From Actinomycetota bacterium (lineage in GTDB: Bacteria; Actinomycetota; Actinomycetes; Mycobacteriales; Mycobacteriaceae), in NCBI GenBank assembly GCA_018268465.1, contig JAFDWN010000015.1, positions 263,314 through 327,313 of the forward strand: a DNA stretch of 64,000 nucleotides, written 5' to 3'. Below the pieces are notes generated by a model. The model had not been told where the DNA came from and did no database searches. It worked only from the letters and a program-made list of their open reading frames with translations. The translations under genes and the position numbers were made by a program. Shown here one piece after another: positions 17,476 to 27,940 of the stretch; positions within the stretch are counted from its first letter, which is position 1; each line of letters starts with the position of its first letter.

Positions 17476-20400
17476 TACCGCAGAACGGTACGCACCCGGC
17501 GCAGATCCAAGATGCCCGGCGCGCCCACGTCGGTCGATTGGCGGGCTTGTTTCTCCCGAATGTCGGACATGTCCACCTTGCCCGGGGTGAACCCGGTCGC
17601 CTCGAACCGGCGACCCCGGCGGGATTCGGCCTCCACCGCGTTGACCGGCGGGGTGTCGTAGGAGCGGCCGCCGGGATGGGACACGTGGTAGGTGCAGCCG
17701 CCGCGGGACATCCCGGTGGCGGTGTCGACCAGTTCGAACCGCAGCGGACCGTCGACGGTGATCGTGGGGTGCAGCGCGCTGGGCGGCTGCCAGGCGCGGT
17801 AGCGCACCCCGCCGACCTGGATGTCGGGGTTGTCGGTGGCGAGCATCGGGATCGGGTAACCGTTGCAGGTGACGACGTAGCGCCTGCGGTCGGCGCCGAT
17901 CAGGCGGACCTGGATGCGCTCGACCGACGAGTCCACGTAGCGCGCGGTGCCGCCGGCGGTGGATTCCTCCCCCAGCACGTTCCACGGTTCGATGGCGCCG
18001 CGCAGCTCCACCTCCACCCCGTCGAATACCGCGGTGCCGATCCGCGGGAAGCGGAACTCGGTGAACGGGTCCAGCCAGCTGGTGTCGAATTCGACGTCGT
18101 GGGCGCGCAGGTCGGCGGCCACGTCGGCGATGTCGTGGATGAGGAAATGCGGCAACAGGTACCGGCCGTGCAGATTCGCGCCGTGGCGGATCAGCGGCGC
18201 GCGCAGCGGTTGATCCCAGAACCACGCCACCAGCGAACGCACCAGCAGCGACTGCACCATCGCCATCTGGAAGTGCGGGGGCATCTCGAAACCGCGCAGT
18301 TCGAGCAGTCCGAGCCGGCCGCGGGCGCTGTCGGGGCTGTACAGCTTGTCGATGCAGAACTCGGCGCGGTGGGTGTTGCCGGTGATGTCGGTGAGCAGAT
18401 GACGCAGCGCCCGGTCGGTGACCCACGGCTGAGGGGGCCGCGAACCCGCCGACGACGATGACAGCCGCGCGATCTCGGCGAACGCGATCTCCAGCTCGTA
18501 GAGCGACTCCGGCCGGCCCTCGTCGACTCGCGGCGCCTGCGAGGTCGTGCCGATGAACCTGCCGGCGAACAGATACGACAGTGACGGGTGGCGCTGCCAG
18601 TACGTCAGCATCGAGACCAGCAGGTCGGGGCGGCGCAGCAGGGGTGAATCGGCCGGGGTGATGCCGCCCAGGGTGATGTGATTGCCGCCGCCGGTGCCGC
18701 CGTGGGTGCCGTCGACGTCGAACGACTCGGTGGACAATCGCGACAGCCGCGCCTGCTCGTAGAGCGCCTCGAGCTGGTCGCGCTGTTCGGCGAAACTGCG
18801 CGTCGGCGCGACGTTGACCTCGATCACCCCGGGATCCGGCGTGATCGTCATCGACTCCAGCCGCGGATCGGACGGCGGACCGTAACCCTCGATGACCACG
18901 GGGCAGCCGGTCGCCGCCGCGGCGGCCTCCACGCGGGCGATCAGGTCGAGGAACGCCTCGAGGTCCTCGGTCGGCGGCATGAACACGTACAGCAGGCCGT
19001 CCCGGATCTCGGCGACCATCGCGGTGGTGGGCGCATCCTCGGCATCCTCGACCTCGGCGGCGGCCACCTCGGCACCGGGCTCGAGCGGACCGCGCTGCAG
19101 CAGCGGATCGGCGGGATAGGTGGTGCGCGGCGGCTTCCAGTTGATCGAGTTCAGTGGCAGCCGCAGACCGGCCGGGGAGTCACCTTCGAGCAGCACGATG
19201 CGGCCCCGGCGCAACCGCCAGTCGGCACTGGCCCAGCCCTCGTCGTCCTCACGGCGGTGCAGCGGCAGCACGAAGGCCGACGGTTCGGTCACCGCGGCGT
19301 CGAGGCGGGCGATCAGGGCGGCACGGGCGTCCGCCGCGTCGGTCTCCAGGTCGTCGCCGGTGGCAATGGGGTCCCCGGCGGGCAGCCGCGTCGCGGTCGC
19401 CAACCGGCCCAGCGCATCCTCGTAGGCCGCGCGCACCTGGCTGGACGGTAGCCCCAGCCCGGCGGCGATGGCGGTGAGCAGCTGCGCCCCGGCATCGGGT
19501 GCCAGCGCCTGCTTGCCCGGACTCTCCGGCCACGGGTCGGCCAGCAGGGTCTCGTCCCGCCACACGGGCGCGCCGTCCGCGCGCCAGAACACGCCGATCT
19601 GCCAGCGCGGCAGCGGTTCACCCGGATACCACTTGCCCTGACTGCGCTGGACCAGACCCTGCGGGGCCCACACCTTCTTCAGGCGCGCGGCCAGGGCCGA
19701 GGCCCGTTGCCGTTTGTGCGGTCCGTCGGCGTCGGTGGTCCACTCCGGGTCGACCTGGTTGTCGATCGAGACGAAGGTCGGCTCGCCGCCGACGGTCAGG
19801 CGGACGTCGCCGTCACGCAGGCGCTCGTCGACGCTGGCGCCGAGTGCGCAGATGGTCTGCCACGCGTTCTCGGTGTACGGCAGCGTCACCCGTGGGTCCT
19901 CATGGACCCGGGTGACGACATTGGCGAAGTCCAGCGTCGTCTCGCAGGGCTCGGTGGCGCCGGTGATCGGCGCCGAGGACGCCGGGTGCGGGGTGGCCGA
20001 GAGCGGGATGTGGCCCTCCCCGGCGAACAGGCCCGACGTCGGATCCAGCCCGATCCAGCCCGCGCCGGGAATGTAGACCTCGGTCCAGGCGTGCAGGTCG
20101 GTGAAGTCGGCCGCGGGGCCGGACGGGCCGTCGAGCGCCTCGACGTCGGAGGTCAGCTGCACCAGATACCCCGACACGAAACGGGCGGCCAGGCCGAGCT
20201 GACGCAGGATCGACACCAGCAGCCACGCGGAGTCACGACACGAGCCGATGGCGGTGCGTAGGGTGTGGTCGGGGGTCTGCACCCCGGGTTCCATCCGGAC
20301 GCTGTAACCGACGTCGGAGTTGACGGCGTGGTTGAGCGCCACCAGGAAGTCGATGGTGCGGATGCCGCCGCCGAATCCGGGAGCACTGCGGTCCAGCCCC

Positions 20401-20837
20401 CCGAACGGCTTCATGAAGTTCTTCACCCATTCGCGGGAGATCTCACCGGGCCCGGAGTCTTCGCCCTGCTCGTCGACGGGCCGCAGGTAGGGCTTGAGGT
20501 CCTCGGCCAGCGCCTTGGGGTAGTCGAAGCCGATCTGTTCGGCGTAGTCCTCGATGAAGAAGTCGAACGGGTTGATCACCTTCAGGTCGGCGATGAGACC
20601 CACGGTGATGGTCAGCCGGCGCATCCGATTGGGGAACACCAGCCGGGCCACGAAGTTGCCGAACGCGTCCTGCTGCCAGTTCACGAAATGCTCGCCGGGC
20701 TCGATCGTCAGCGAATACGCCTCGATCGGAGTGCGCGAGTGCGGTGCCGGCCGCAGCCGGACGACATGCGGGTACACCTCCACCAGCCGGTCGAACGTGT
20801 AGCTGGTGCGGTGCTCCAGCGCCACCTTGATGCCCAT
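17475..20837 (-). CDS. Transglutaminase core fused to DUF2126 (putative amidoligase)
   Basis: 1120-residue protein and first gene of the operon. Residues 1-300 are a transglutaminase-like module with Cys200 (GSCRDSAW), His249 (LHAWTEVY) and Asp265 (LDPTSG). The rest is DUF2126, a family proposed to be a glutamine-synthetase-like amidoligase; recognisable stretches are [22 protein letters not shown] and [16 protein letters not shown]. The ATG start lies after GGGATCAAACA, a modest ribosome-binding site. It therefore joins a predicted amide-forming ligase to a predicted amide-cleaving or transferring domain in one chain. I recall the M. tuberculosis counterpart as the 'long conserved protein' Rv2566. 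Confidence 0.88.
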   Translation of the reverse strand: MGIKVALEHRTSYTFDRLVEVYPHVVRLRPAPHSRTPIEAYSLTIEPGEHFVNWQQDAFGNFVARLVFPNRMRRLTITVGLIADLKVINPFDFFIEDYAEQIGFDYPKALAEDLKPYLRPVDEQGEDSGPGEISREWVKNFMKPFGGLDRSAPGFGGGIRTIDFLVALNHAVNSDVGYSVRMEPGVQTPDHTLRTAIGSCRDSAWLLVSILRQLGLAARFVSGYLVQLTSDVEALDGPSGPAADFTDLHAWTEVYIPGAGWIGLDPTSGLFAGEGHIPLSATPHPASSAPITGATEPCETTLDFANVVTRVHEDPRVTLPYTENAWQTICALGASVDERLRDGDVRLTVGGEPTFVSIDNQVDPEWTTDADGPHKRQRASALAARLKKVWAPQGLVQRSQGKWYPGEPLPRWQIGVFWRADGAPVWRDETLLADPWPESPGKQALAPDAGAQLLTAIAAGLGLPSSQVRAAYEDALGRLATATRLPAGDPIATGDDLETDAADARAALIARLDAAVTEPSAFVLPLHRREDDEGWASADWRLRRGRIVLLEGDSPAGLRLPLNSINWKPPRTTYPADPLLQRGPLEPGAEVAAAEVEDAEDAPTTAMVAEIRDGLLYVFMPPTEDLEAFLDLIARVEAAAAATGCPVVIEGYGPPSDPRLESMTITPDPGVIEVNVAPTRSFAEQRDQLEALYEQARLSRLSTESFDVDGTHGGTGGGNHITLGGITPADSPLLRRPDLLVSMLTYWQRHPSLSYLFAGRFIGTTSQAPRVDEGRPESLYELEIAFAEIARLSSSSAGSRPPQPWVTDRALRHLLTDITGNTHRAEFCIDKLYSPDSARGRLGLLELRGFEMPPHFQMAMVQSLLVRSLVAWFWDQPLRAPLIRHGANLHGRYLLPHFLIHDIADVAADLRAHDVEFDTSWLDPFTEFRFPRIGTAVFDGVEVELRGAIEPWNVLGEESTAGGTARYVDSSVERIQVRLIGADRRRYVVTCNGYPIPMLATDNPDIQVGGVRYRAWQPPSALHPTITVDGPLRFELVDTATGMSRGGCTYHVSHPGGRSYDTPPVNAVEAESRRGRRFEATGFTPGKVDMSDIREKQARQSTDVGAPGILDLRRVRTVLR

Positions 20838-21094
20838 TGTTTGATCCCATCACAACCGTTTGTCGCTCGCATCGCACGTGGCCGGCGCGATGCATCATCG
20901 CTGCGCCGGGCGCGGAATCGGCGTCCCGCGCGGACGCAACACGAGCACCATCACATCGGGCAAGACGATACCCACAGGATCGGCCGCGGGCTGGGTGGAG
21001 GATGTTCGCGTCGCGCGTCGGCCGGTGTGAGAAAGGCCGCGCTGTGCCATCCCTCGCCGGTCCCGGCGGCGTCACGGTGGCCCGCAATCGTCGG
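20838..21094. other. Intergenic region upstream of the amidoligase operon
   Basis: About 260 bp without a credible gene, on the upstream side of the minus-strand amidoligase operon, so its promoter should be here. I see no clear TANNNT plus spacing that I would commit to, no long repeat and no obvious structured RNA. Confidence 0.4.
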
Positions 21095-21172
21095 ATGGCC
21101 ACGCGGGAGGACGTCGCCGCGCTTGCCGGCACACTGCCCCAGACCACGGAGTTTCTGCAGAACCGCGAATAG
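21095..21172 (+). pseudogene. N-terminal remnant of an MmcQ/YjbR-like gene
   Basis: A 25-codon frame opens with MATREDVAALAGTLPQTTE, which reads like the conserved N-terminus of MmcQ/YjbR double-wing proteins (usual form MAT..DVR.LA..LPGT.E). It then stops at TAG after six more codons, where intact members run for about 110 residues. It ends 28 bases before the selenium-binding protein gene. It may be the stump of a gene lost by deletion; such a short match can also arise by chance. Confidence 0.4.
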
Positions 21173-21200
21173 GGATCTGCGTGCGGAGGATCATCGGAGC

Positions 21201-22613
21201 ATGGCTGCACCTGATCCCACCTTCTATCGCAGCCCGGACGCCGCCGCCACGGCGGCGCCCGAGCAGCTTGCCTACGTCGTCGCCTACGACCCCGCCGGGC
21301 GGCAGCGCGACGCGCTCGCGGTGCTCGACTGTGACCCCGATTCGGCCGGCTACGGCCGCGTCACGGGCTGGACGGAGTTCCCCAGCGCCGGTAACGAACT
21401 GCACCATTTCGGCTGGAACGCGTGTTCGAGCGCGCTATGCCACGACCACTCCGGTCACGACCACGACGGTCCGCGGCGTCGTTATCTGCTGGTGCCGGGG
21501 CTGCGGTCGTCGGCAACCTACGTCCTCGATACGGCCACCGACCCGCGAAACCCGGTGCTGGCGCACACGATCGAGGCGGCCGAGCTGGCGGCCAAGGCGG
21601 GGTACTCCCGTCCGCACACGGTGCATTGCGGACCCGGCGGCATCTTCATGTCCGCGCTGGGCGGCGCCGACGGTGCCGACGGTCCCGGCGGCGTCGCACT
21701 GATCGACCACGACACGTTCGAGGTGGTGGGTCCGTGGGAGCGCGACCGCGGCGAGCAGTTCCTCGCCTACGACGTGTGGTGGCATCTGCGCCACGACACC
21801 GTGGTCACCTCCGAGTGGGCCACCCCGTCGATGATCGAGAACGGTCTGGACCCCGAGGATCTGCTGGGCCGCAAGTTCGGCCATCACCTCAACTTCTGGA
21901 GTATGTCGCAGCGGGCTCTGACCCAGCGCATCGACCTCGGCGACCAGCATCAGATGGTGCTCGAGCTGCGCCCCGCCCACGACCCCGCACAGGCGTGGGG
22001 GTTCGTCGGGGTGGTGATCAGTGTCGAAGATCTCTCCTCGTCGATCTGGCTGTGGCACCGCGCCGATGACCGCTGGGCCGTCGAGAAGGTGATCACGGTT
22101 CCCGCCGAGCCCGCCGAAGCCGGTGATCTGCCGCCCGCGCTGCGGCCGTTCGCCGCGGTGCCGCCCCTGGTCTCCGATATCGACCTTTCGGTGGACGACC
22201 AGTGGCTCTACGTATCCTGCTGGGGCACGGGCGAACTCAAACAGTACGACGTGAGCGATCCGTTCCGCCCGCGCTACACCGGGTCGGTGCGCCTTGGCGG
22301 GGTGGTGGGCCGCCACCCACACCCGGGCGCACCCGACGAACCCCTCTCGGGCGGGCCCCAGATGGTCGAGGTGAGCCGCGACGGGCGCCGCGTCTACGTC
22401 ACCAACTCGCTCTACGCCGCCTGGGACGACGTGTTCTACCCCGATGGCGTGGGAGCCTGGATGGCCAAGCTGGACGCCGACGTCACCGCGGGCGGCCTCT
22501 CCCTCGACGCCCGCTTCTTCCCCCGCGGCGAAGACTTCCGCGGCCTACGGGTCCACCAGACGCGGCTGCAGGGCGGCGACGCGTCCAGCGATTCCTACTG
22601 CTTCACCAGCTGA
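21201..22613 (+). CDS. Selenium-binding protein 56 family / methanethiol oxidase
   Basis: 470-residue seven-bladed beta-propeller of the SBP56 family. Bacterial and human members have been shown to be copper-dependent methanethiol oxidases (methanethiol to formaldehyde, sulfide and peroxide). Visible landmarks: HHFGWNACSSALC near residues 68-80, a His-rich CHDHSGHDHDG stretch, RPHTVHCGPGG, and LYVSCWGTGELKQYDVSDP. The ATG start follows GGAGGATCATCGGAGC. It stands alone and ends directly against the convergent amidase gene. Substrate in this organism is inferred from family only. Confidence 0.9.
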   Translation: MAAPDPTFYRSPDAAATAAPEQLAYVVAYDPAGRQRDALAVLDCDPDSAGYGRVTGWTEFPSAGNELHHFGWNACSSALCHDHSGHDHDGPRRRYLLVPGLRSSATYVLDTATDPRNPVLAHTIEAAELAAKAGYSRPHTVHCGPGGIFMSALGGADGADGPGGVALIDHDTFEVVGPWERDRGEQFLAYDVWWHLRHDTVVTSEWATPSMIENGLDPEDLLGRKFGHHLNFWSMSQRALTQRIDLGDQHQMVLELRPAHDPAQAWGFVGVVISVEDLSSSIWLWHRADDRWAVEKVITVPAEPAEAGDLPPALRPFAAVPPLVSDIDLSVDDQWLYVSCWGTGELKQYDVSDPFRPRYTGSVRLGGVVGRHPHPGAPDEPLSGGPQMVEVSRDGRRVYVTNSLYAAWDDVFYPDGVGAWMAKLDADVTAGGLSLDARFFPRGEDFRGLRVHQTRLQGGDASSDSYCFTS

Positions 22614-24047
22614 TTACGGACCCCGCCGGGGCGCAATGTCGGGTTCGGTCTGCGCGAAGCCGGTGGCCGCCTCGAAGGCCCTGGCGATGCGCAGCAGGCC
22701 GTCCTCGTCGCGGTAGCGGCCGACCAGCTGTAACCCCACCGGCAGCCCGGCGGAGGTGAATCCGGCCGGCACGGAGATCGCCGGATGCGCGGTCACGGTG
22801 ATCCGCGAACACGACCTCAGCCAGGCGACGTAGTGCGGCATCACGTGGTCGCCGATCGCACGCACCCATTGCACCTCGGCGGGAAACGGGGCCACCTGGC
22901 TCACCGGCAGCGCCAGCACGTCGTAGGAGCCCAGAAAACCACGCATCCGATGGTAGGACCGGGTGCGCAGCGTCTGGGCGCGGGCGACGTCGCGCGCGGT
23001 CAGCTGCGCGGCACGTTCGGCGTTCCACCGCACGGTGTCCTTGATCCGGCCGGATTGGCGCTCCACCAGATCGCCGAAGGCGGCCGCGAACGCGACGGCG
23101 CGCAGCACGTCGAAAGCCTCGTCCGCGATGGCCAGCCCCGGCGCGGCGTCCACCACCTCCCATCCCATACTGCGCATCGTTTCACGATGCGGCGCAAGGA
23201 CTTCGGTGATCTCGGGGTCAACCGGCAGATCACCCAGATCGTCGGTCCAGGCCACCCGGATCCGGTCACGTGTCGCGGCCGCCGGTGCGGCGGCGTGCCC
23301 GCCGGGCAGCGAGATCGGATAGCGATCGTCGCGCCCCGTCAAGGCGTGGTAGAGCAGTGACACGTCGTCGACCGACCGTGCGATGGGCCCCAGCACCGAC
23401 ATGGGATCCCAGGCATCGCCGCGGGTCACCAGATCCGGCCACCGCCCCGGCGACGGCCGCAGTCCCACCACGTTGCAGAACGCGGCCGGATTGCGCACGC
23501 TGGCAGCGAGATCCGAGCCGTCGGCGAACGGGAGCATCCGCGCGGCCACCGCCGCGGCCGCTCCCCCGCTGCTGCCCCCGGCCGTGCGCCGCAGATCGTA
23601 GGGATTGCGGGTCACCCCGAACACCTCGTTGAACGTCTGGGAACCGGCGCCGAACTCGGGGGTGTTCGTCTTGCCGACCACGATGGCCCCCGCCGCGCGC
23701 AGCCGCTCGACCATGGGCGAATCCCGTTGCGGCACATGGTCGGCGTAGAGCGGTGAACCGTAGGTCGTGCGCATCCCCGCGGTGTCTTCGAGATCCTTGA
23801 CCGCGATGGGCATACCGTGCAGCGGGCCCGGCGCCGCACCGGCGCGCAACAGCGCGTCGGCGTCGCGGGCCTGGGCCGCCGCACCGTCCTCGTCGAGGGT
23901 CACGATCGCGTTCACCGCGCCGTTGACCCGGCCGATCTGCGCCAGATGCGCCTCGAGCACCTCGACCGCCGAGACCTCGCCGGTGCGCAACGCGGCGGCC
24001 AGCGCGGTCGCCGGCCACCGGTGCAGCTCCCCGCCTGCGCCATTCAT
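22614..24047 (-). CDS. Amidase-signature family amidase
   Basis: 477-residue amidase-signature hydrolase. The Ser-cisSer-Lys triad is visible: Lys in [10 protein letters not shown], the cis-Ser in GGSSGG, and the nucleophile Ser in [11 protein letters not shown]. Family members hydrolyse amides (or Glu-tRNA-linked, urea-derived and aryl-acylamide bonds) to acid and amine or ammonia. The ATG overlaps the LacI stop as ATGA, making this the last of eight coupled genes in the amide operon. Length is normal. With formamidase and the dimethylformamidase-like protein it gives the operon three unrelated amide-cleaving folds. Confidence 0.92.
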   Translation of the reverse strand: MNGAGGELHRWPATALAAALRTGEVSAVEVLEAHLAQIGRVNGAVNAIVTLDEDGAAAQARDADALLRAGAAPGPLHGMPIAVKDLEDTAGMRTTYGSPLYADHVPQRDSPMVERLRAAGAIVVGKTNTPEFGAGSQTFNEVFGVTRNPYDLRRTAGGSSGGAAAAVAARMLPFADGSDLAASVRNPAAFCNVVGLRPSPGRWPDLVTRGDAWDPMSVLGPIARSVDDVSLLYHALTGRDDRYPISLPGGHAAAPAAATRDRIRVAWTDDLGDLPVDPEITEVLAPHRETMRSMGWEVVDAAPGLAIADEAFDVLRAVAFAAAFGDLVERQSGRIKDTVRWNAERAAQLTARDVARAQTLRTRSYHRMRGFLGSYDVLALPVSQVAPFPAEVQWVRAIGDHVMPHYVAWLRSCSRITVTAHPAISVPAGFTSAGLPVGLQLVGRYRDEDGLLRIARAFEAATGFAQTEPDIAPRRGP

Positions 24048-25051
24048 GTCCGGGCCGTGGATGCGCGGACCTCCAGCCGGGTCGGCAGGATCCGGCTGGC
24101 GGGCGGGGTGTCGGCGGTGAGTCGCGCGACGAGGAGGTCGATCGCGGCCACCGCGAGATTTCCCGGGTCGACGCTCAGGGTGGTCAGGTCGATCCCGAAC
24201 CCGGCGAAATCGGTCCGGTCCGAACCGGCCACCAGCATCAGGTCTTCGGGGATCCGCAGGCCCATCTCGGCCGCGCAGTGCACCACCGACCGGCTCAGTG
24301 CGTCGTCGTTGGCGTACACGCCCAGCGGCCGGCCGCGCCCGGCCAGCGACTCCAGGGCGGCGGTCACGCTGGCCCGGTTCTGCGGCAGCAACGCATGCGA
24401 CGACACGGCGACACCGTGCGCGGCGCACCACTTCTCGTAGGCGCTTTGGCAGTCGGCGGTGTACGAGTCGCGCAGGTCGGCCACGAACAGCGCCGGCTCG
24501 GGGGCACCCACCGCGACCAGATGGTCCAGGACGCGGGTCGTCCCTTCCACATGGTCGTTGTCGACGTAGGTGAGATCGTCGCCGCCGTCGAGGACGCGGC
24601 CCACCGTGACGATGGGCGGCATGCGCCGGGGGTCCCCGGTGAGCGGCTCGTCACGGACGGGGTCGAAGACCACGACCCCGTCCAGCGGCATCCGCGCGAC
24701 CAGCGACGCCTCCTGCCCCGGGGGGATGATGATCAACGAATAGCTCAGTCCCAGAGCATGTTTGGTCGCAGCACGGATTGCCCGGTCGAAATAGTCGATC
24801 TCGGTCAGCCCGAAGGGCGGCGTATAGGCCCGCGGGAAGGCCAGCGCCAGGATGTTCGATCGGCCGGTTGCCAGCGCGATGGCGGCGGCGCTGGGCCGGT
24901 AGCCGAGGCGGTCGGCGATGGCCAGGACGTTGGCGCGGGTCGCCTCGGAGATCCGGCCCTTGCCGTTCATGATGAACGACACCGTGGTGGGCGAGATTCC
25001 GGCCTCGTCGGCGACCTGCTGAATGCTGACCTTGCGGTGTTTGCGGGTCAC
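24044..25051 (-). CDS. LacI-family transcriptional regulator
   Basis: 335-residue LacI-type regulator. The N-terminal helix-turn-helix and hinge read VSIQQVADEAGISPTTVSFIMNGKG and ADRLGYRPSAAAIALATG. The rest is a periplasmic-binding-like sensor domain (VVVFDPVRDEPL, YVDNDHVEG, GVYANDDALSRSV). Its start GTG overlaps the formamidase stop (GTGA). Being embedded in the operon, it probably controls the operon promoter in front of the dimethylformamidase-like gene in response to an amide or a breakdown product; LacI proteins usually sense sugars, so this would be less usual. Confidence 0.9.
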   Translation of the reverse strand: MTRKHRKVSIQQVADEAGISPTTVSFIMNGKGRISEATRANVLAIADRLGYRPSAAAIALATGRSNILALAFPRAYTPPFGLTEIDYFDRAIRAATKHALGLSYSLIIIPPGQEASLVARMPLDGVVVFDPVRDEPLTGDPRRMPPIVTVGRVLDGGDDLTYVDNDHVEGTTRVLDHLVAVGAPEPALFVADLRDSYTADCQSAYEKWCAAHGVAVSSHALLPQNRASVTAALESLAGRGRPLGVYANDDALSRSVVHCAAEMGLRIPEDLMLVAGSDRTDFAGFGIDLTTLSVDPGNLAVAAIDLLVARLTADTPPASRILPTRLEVRASTART

Positions 25052-26022
25052 AGGCACGACTTCGGGAAGGAGACGCCGCAGGTATAGAGTCCGTCGCAGG
25101 CCTGGAAGATCGAGGCGCGCACCAGGGAATTGGCCGTCATGTGCAGGTAGGCCTCGCGCCGGGACATCCCGTAATCGTCGGTCAGCCAACCCATCAGGTG
25201 AAGGTAACAGCTGTCGATGGCCCGTTCGAGGGTGCCCGCGTTGCGGGCCGAGTCGAGCTGGATGAGATCGGTGGCGGTTTCGATGCGGCACACGCCCGGC
25301 ACGGCGCGCTCCGGCAGCGCGGTGCACCGCATCCGTACGTGACCGGCGGTTTCGTCCGCTGTGCCGGTGAGTTCGCCGTCGCCCTGGCTGGCGTGGATGT
25401 CACCGAGGAACAGCAGCCCGCCGTCGTGGGCCGCGTTGAGGTAGACCGTTGCGCCCGGAGCGATCTCGCGACAGTCCAGGTTCCCTCCCCAGGGCCCCTG
25501 TCCGAGCACCGTGTTCTCCGAACCACGTTCGGGTGCCGTGACGATGGTTCCGATGAACGGAGCCAGTGGCCAACGGTGTTCACGTTTGAGCCGCATCACC
25601 ACCTCGCCGTCCCGCAGGGTTCCCGAGGGGCCCGGCTCGTGCTCGAGGCGGGTGGCGGTCGCACCGTGCACCTCCTCCCAGCCGACCAGACCGTCGACGA
25701 TGCCAGAACCGGGATAGGTGATCGTCCACCCGTGATCGCGTACGTCGATCGATTCGATCTCAACGCACAGCGTGTCGCCGGCGCGGACACCGTCGACGTA
25801 GACCGGCCCGGCGACGGGGTTGGAACGGACGCACTGGCTGGCCGCCAACCGCGGGTGGTGGATGACGGAGCCGATCGCGTCCTCATCCTCGACGAGGTCG
25901 TGGAAGAAGTCCTTGGTCTCGACGACGAACGACTCCCCTGCCGCGACGCGCAGTTCCGGCTCCAGGTGGGCGCCGTACTCGGTGTGCACGGCGCGTTCGG
26001 CGGGGATGCGGGGCACAGTCAT
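25048..26022 (-). CDS. Acetamidase/formamidase (FmdA_AmdA family)
   Basis: 324-residue member of the acetamidase/formamidase family, which splits formamide or short amides into acid and ammonia. Characteristic stretches include HHPRLAASQC, GDTLCVEIESIDV, GPWGGNLDCREIAPGATVYLNA and FLGDIHASQGDGE. It starts from an ATG after CAGGAGC and overlaps the permease stop as ATGA. In this operon it could remove the one-carbon part as formate and ammonia after uptake. Length is within the family range (about 310-420); the shorter forms predominate in actinobacteria. Confidence 0.92.
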   Translation of the reverse strand: MTVPRIPAERAVHTEYGAHLEPELRVAAGESFVVETKDFFHDLVEDEDAIGSVIHHPRLAASQCVRSNPVAGPVYVDGVRAGDTLCVEIESIDVRDHGWTITYPGSGIVDGLVGWEEVHGATATRLEHEPGPSGTLRDGEVVMRLKREHRWPLAPFIGTIVTAPERGSENTVLGQGPWGGNLDCREIAPGATVYLNAAHDGGLLFLGDIHASQGDGELTGTADETAGHVRMRCTALPERAVPGVCRIETATDLIQLDSARNAGTLERAIDSCYLHLMGWLTDDYGMSRREAYLHMTANSLVRASIFQACDGLYTCGVSFPKSCL

Positions 26023-26918
26023 GGCTGCTCCTGTCGGTGGTGTGGAGGGATCAGCGCGGCGTCGGGGGCGGGGTCGAGCCCCCGGGCGGCGCTGCGGCCG
26101 GCAGCGGCAGCGACGGTGTCGCCGACGAGGTTCATGCCGACCACCAGAAGCGCCAGCGGTACCGCGGGGGCCGCGACGGCCCACGGATTGAGCGCCAGGA
26201 TGGAGCGGTTTTCCGAGATCATCAGCCCCCAGTCGGCGGCGGGCGGCTGCAGGCCCAGGTTGAGGAAGTTCATGCTTGCCACCAGGACGACGGCGTAGCC
26301 GAACCGGACGCCGATGTCGGCGAAGATCACCGAGACGAGGTTGGGCAGGATCTCCCGCACGCAGATCACCAGCGGCCGCTCGCCGCGCAGCCGCGCCGAT
26401 TCGACGAACGGCAGCACCGAGAGTTCCTGGGTCGCGGTGCGCACCACCCGGGCGATCCCGGGCACCTGCACCAGCACCACGCCGAGGAGCAACACGGGAA
26501 TGGCACTGCCCAGGCCGCCGACGAGGACCAGCATCAGCAGCAGCGCCGGGAACGCCAGCAGCACGTCGATCCCGCGCATCAGCAGCGGGTCGATCCAGGT
26601 GCGCCGCAGACCCGCCAGCATGCCGATGGACACGCCGGCCAGGTAGGCCAACAGGGTCGCGCACACGCTGATGGCGATGACCGACACACCGCCGTCGAGA
26701 AACCGGCTGAGCACGTCGCGGCCGAGGGCGTCGGTGCCCAGTGGGATGCCAGGCCCCGGCGGTGAACCGGGCACCCCGACGGGGGTGTCGATCGGATGCG
26801 GCGCGACCAGCGGTCCGACCAGGGCGACGAGGGCCACCGCGACGATCATGATCGCCCCGATCCGGCCGCCCGGGGTGGCGCCCACCGACCGCAGCACCGC
26901 GGGAACCGCCATCCTCAC
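26019..26918 (-). CDS. DppC-type ABC transporter permease
   Basis: 299-residue permease with the DppC N-terminal pattern PLGTDALGRDVLSRFLDGG after the first helix, five further helices and an EAA loop (ARLRGERPLVICVREILPN). The GTG at 26918 gives a GTGA overlap with the upstream permease gene; an ATG two codons later is an alternative. It pairs with the DppB-type protein of this operon. The C-terminus is longer and more basic than usual (PAPDAALIPPHHRQEQP). Confidence 0.9.
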   Translation of the reverse strand: MRMAVPAVLRSVGATPGGRIGAIMIVAVALVALVGPLVAPHPIDTPVGVPGSPPGPGIPLGTDALGRDVLSRFLDGGVSVIAISVCATLLAYLAGVSIGMLAGLRRTWIDPLLMRGIDVLLAFPALLLMLVLVGGLGSAIPVLLLGVVLVQVPGIARVVRTATQELSVLPFVESARLRGERPLVICVREILPNLVSVIFADIGVRFGYAVVLVASMNFLNLGLQPPAADWGLMISENRSILALNPWAVAAPAVPLALLVVGMNLVGDTVAAAAGRSAARGLDPAPDAALIPPHHRQEQP

Positions 26919-27940
26919 GCCTCCGTCCGCAGCGCCGGGACCAACCACACGGTGACGAGGTCGGCGACGATGTTCACCGCGACGTACACCGCGGCCAGGA
27001 TCAGCGCGATATCGCAGATCACCTGCACGTCGCGTGTCGACACCGCCTGCACGAGTTCCTTGCCGATGCCCGGATAGTTGAAGACGTTCTCCACCACGAT
27101 CACCCCGCCGACCAGGTACAGGCCGGCTTGGGCCAGCACCTGCACGCTGGGGCCCAGCGCGTTGCGCACCCCGTAACGCCACAGCACACGGCGCTCGGGA
27201 ATGCCGTTGAGCCGGGCCATGGTGACGTACTCGCGCCGCAGCACGTCGGCGGTTCCGGCCCGCACCATGCGGGTGGCGCCCGACAGCGTGACCAGCAGCA
27301 GGGAGAGCACCGGCAGGATCAGCGCCGTCGGGTCGTCCAACGGTGTCTGCCCCGGCCCGATCGACGAAACCGGGGGCAGCAGCCCGAATCCGGTGAAGAA
27401 CACCAGCACGAGCACCGTGGCGACGAGGAATTCCGGCAGCGCACCGAACACCAGCGCCACCACCGACACCGCGTGGTCGACGGGCCGGCCGGCGTGCACG
27501 GCGGCCAGCGCACCCAGCGCCAGGGCCAGCGGCACCAGCAGCAGCACACAGGTGACGGCGAGGATCGCCGAGTTCAGCAGCGGGCCCGAGATCGCATCCC
27601 ACACCGCGGGGTGGGGGTCGCCCTGGGCGACCGCCACCGAGGAGTTGCCCAGGTCGCCACGGACTACACCCGTGAGCCAGCGCAGGTAGCGGACCGGCAG
27701 TGGATCGTCGAGGCGCAGGTCGGCGCGCAACGCGGCCAGCGATTCCGGTGTCGCGTTGCGTCCCAGCACCGACGCCGCGACGTCGCCGCGCAACGCCTGC
27801 ACGGCGGCGAAGATCAGCGCGGACGCGACCAGCAGGACCGCGATGCCGGCGAGCAGCCTGCGGATCAGGAACGCCAGGAAGGGATGCCGGGCGCGGGTGG
27901 CGGACGGCGGTGCGGCTGGGAACGGGGCTGTGACGGTCAT
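26915..27940 (-). CDS. DppB-type ABC transporter permease
   Basis: 341-residue permease with an N-terminal helix at about residues 25-50, the loop LRLDDPLPVRYLRWL and EAA motif MARLNGIPERRVLWRYGVRNA, ending NIVADLVTVWLVPAL. It starts in an ATGA overlap with the fused ATPase gene. It is the first membrane subunit of the second peptide-type importer in this window and is not closely similar in wording to the DppB-type protein at 4.4-5.4 kb. Confidence 0.9.
   Translation of the reverse strand: MTVTAPFPAAPPSATRARHPFLAFLIRRLLAGIAVLLVASALIFAAVQALRGDVAASVLGRNATPESLAALRADLRLDDPLPVRYLRWLTGVVRGDLGNSSVAVAQGDPHPAVWDAISGPLLNSAILAVTCVLLLVPLALALGALAAVHAGRPVDHAVSVVALVFGALPEFLVATVLVLVFFTGFGLLPPVSSIGPGQTPLDDPTALILPVLSLLLVTLSGATRMVRAGTADVLRREYVTMARLNGIPERRVLWRYGVRNALGPSVQVLAQAGLYLVGGVIVVENVFNYPGIGKELVQAVSTRDVQVICDIALILAAVYVAVNIVADLVTVWLVPALRTEA

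Noticed and set aside
17476-18426. Upstream extension of the ATP-grasp frame giving a 1209-residue protein
   Set aside because: The extra part overlaps the DUF2126 gene on the same strand in another frame and reads as Arg/Pro/His-rich nonsense; the real ATG at 17475 overlaps the upstream stop as TAATG.
20265-21200. N-terminal extension of the selenium-binding protein frame (782 residues)
   Set aside because: Runs antisense through the DUF2126 gene and lacks family similarity; the SBP56 sequence begins at the ATG at 21201 behind GGAGGATC.
22614-24047. Reading the amidase as GatA of the Glu/Asp-tRNA amidotransferase
   Set aside because: No gatB or gatC beside it, and it lies in a catabolic operon; motif wording fits general amidases better.
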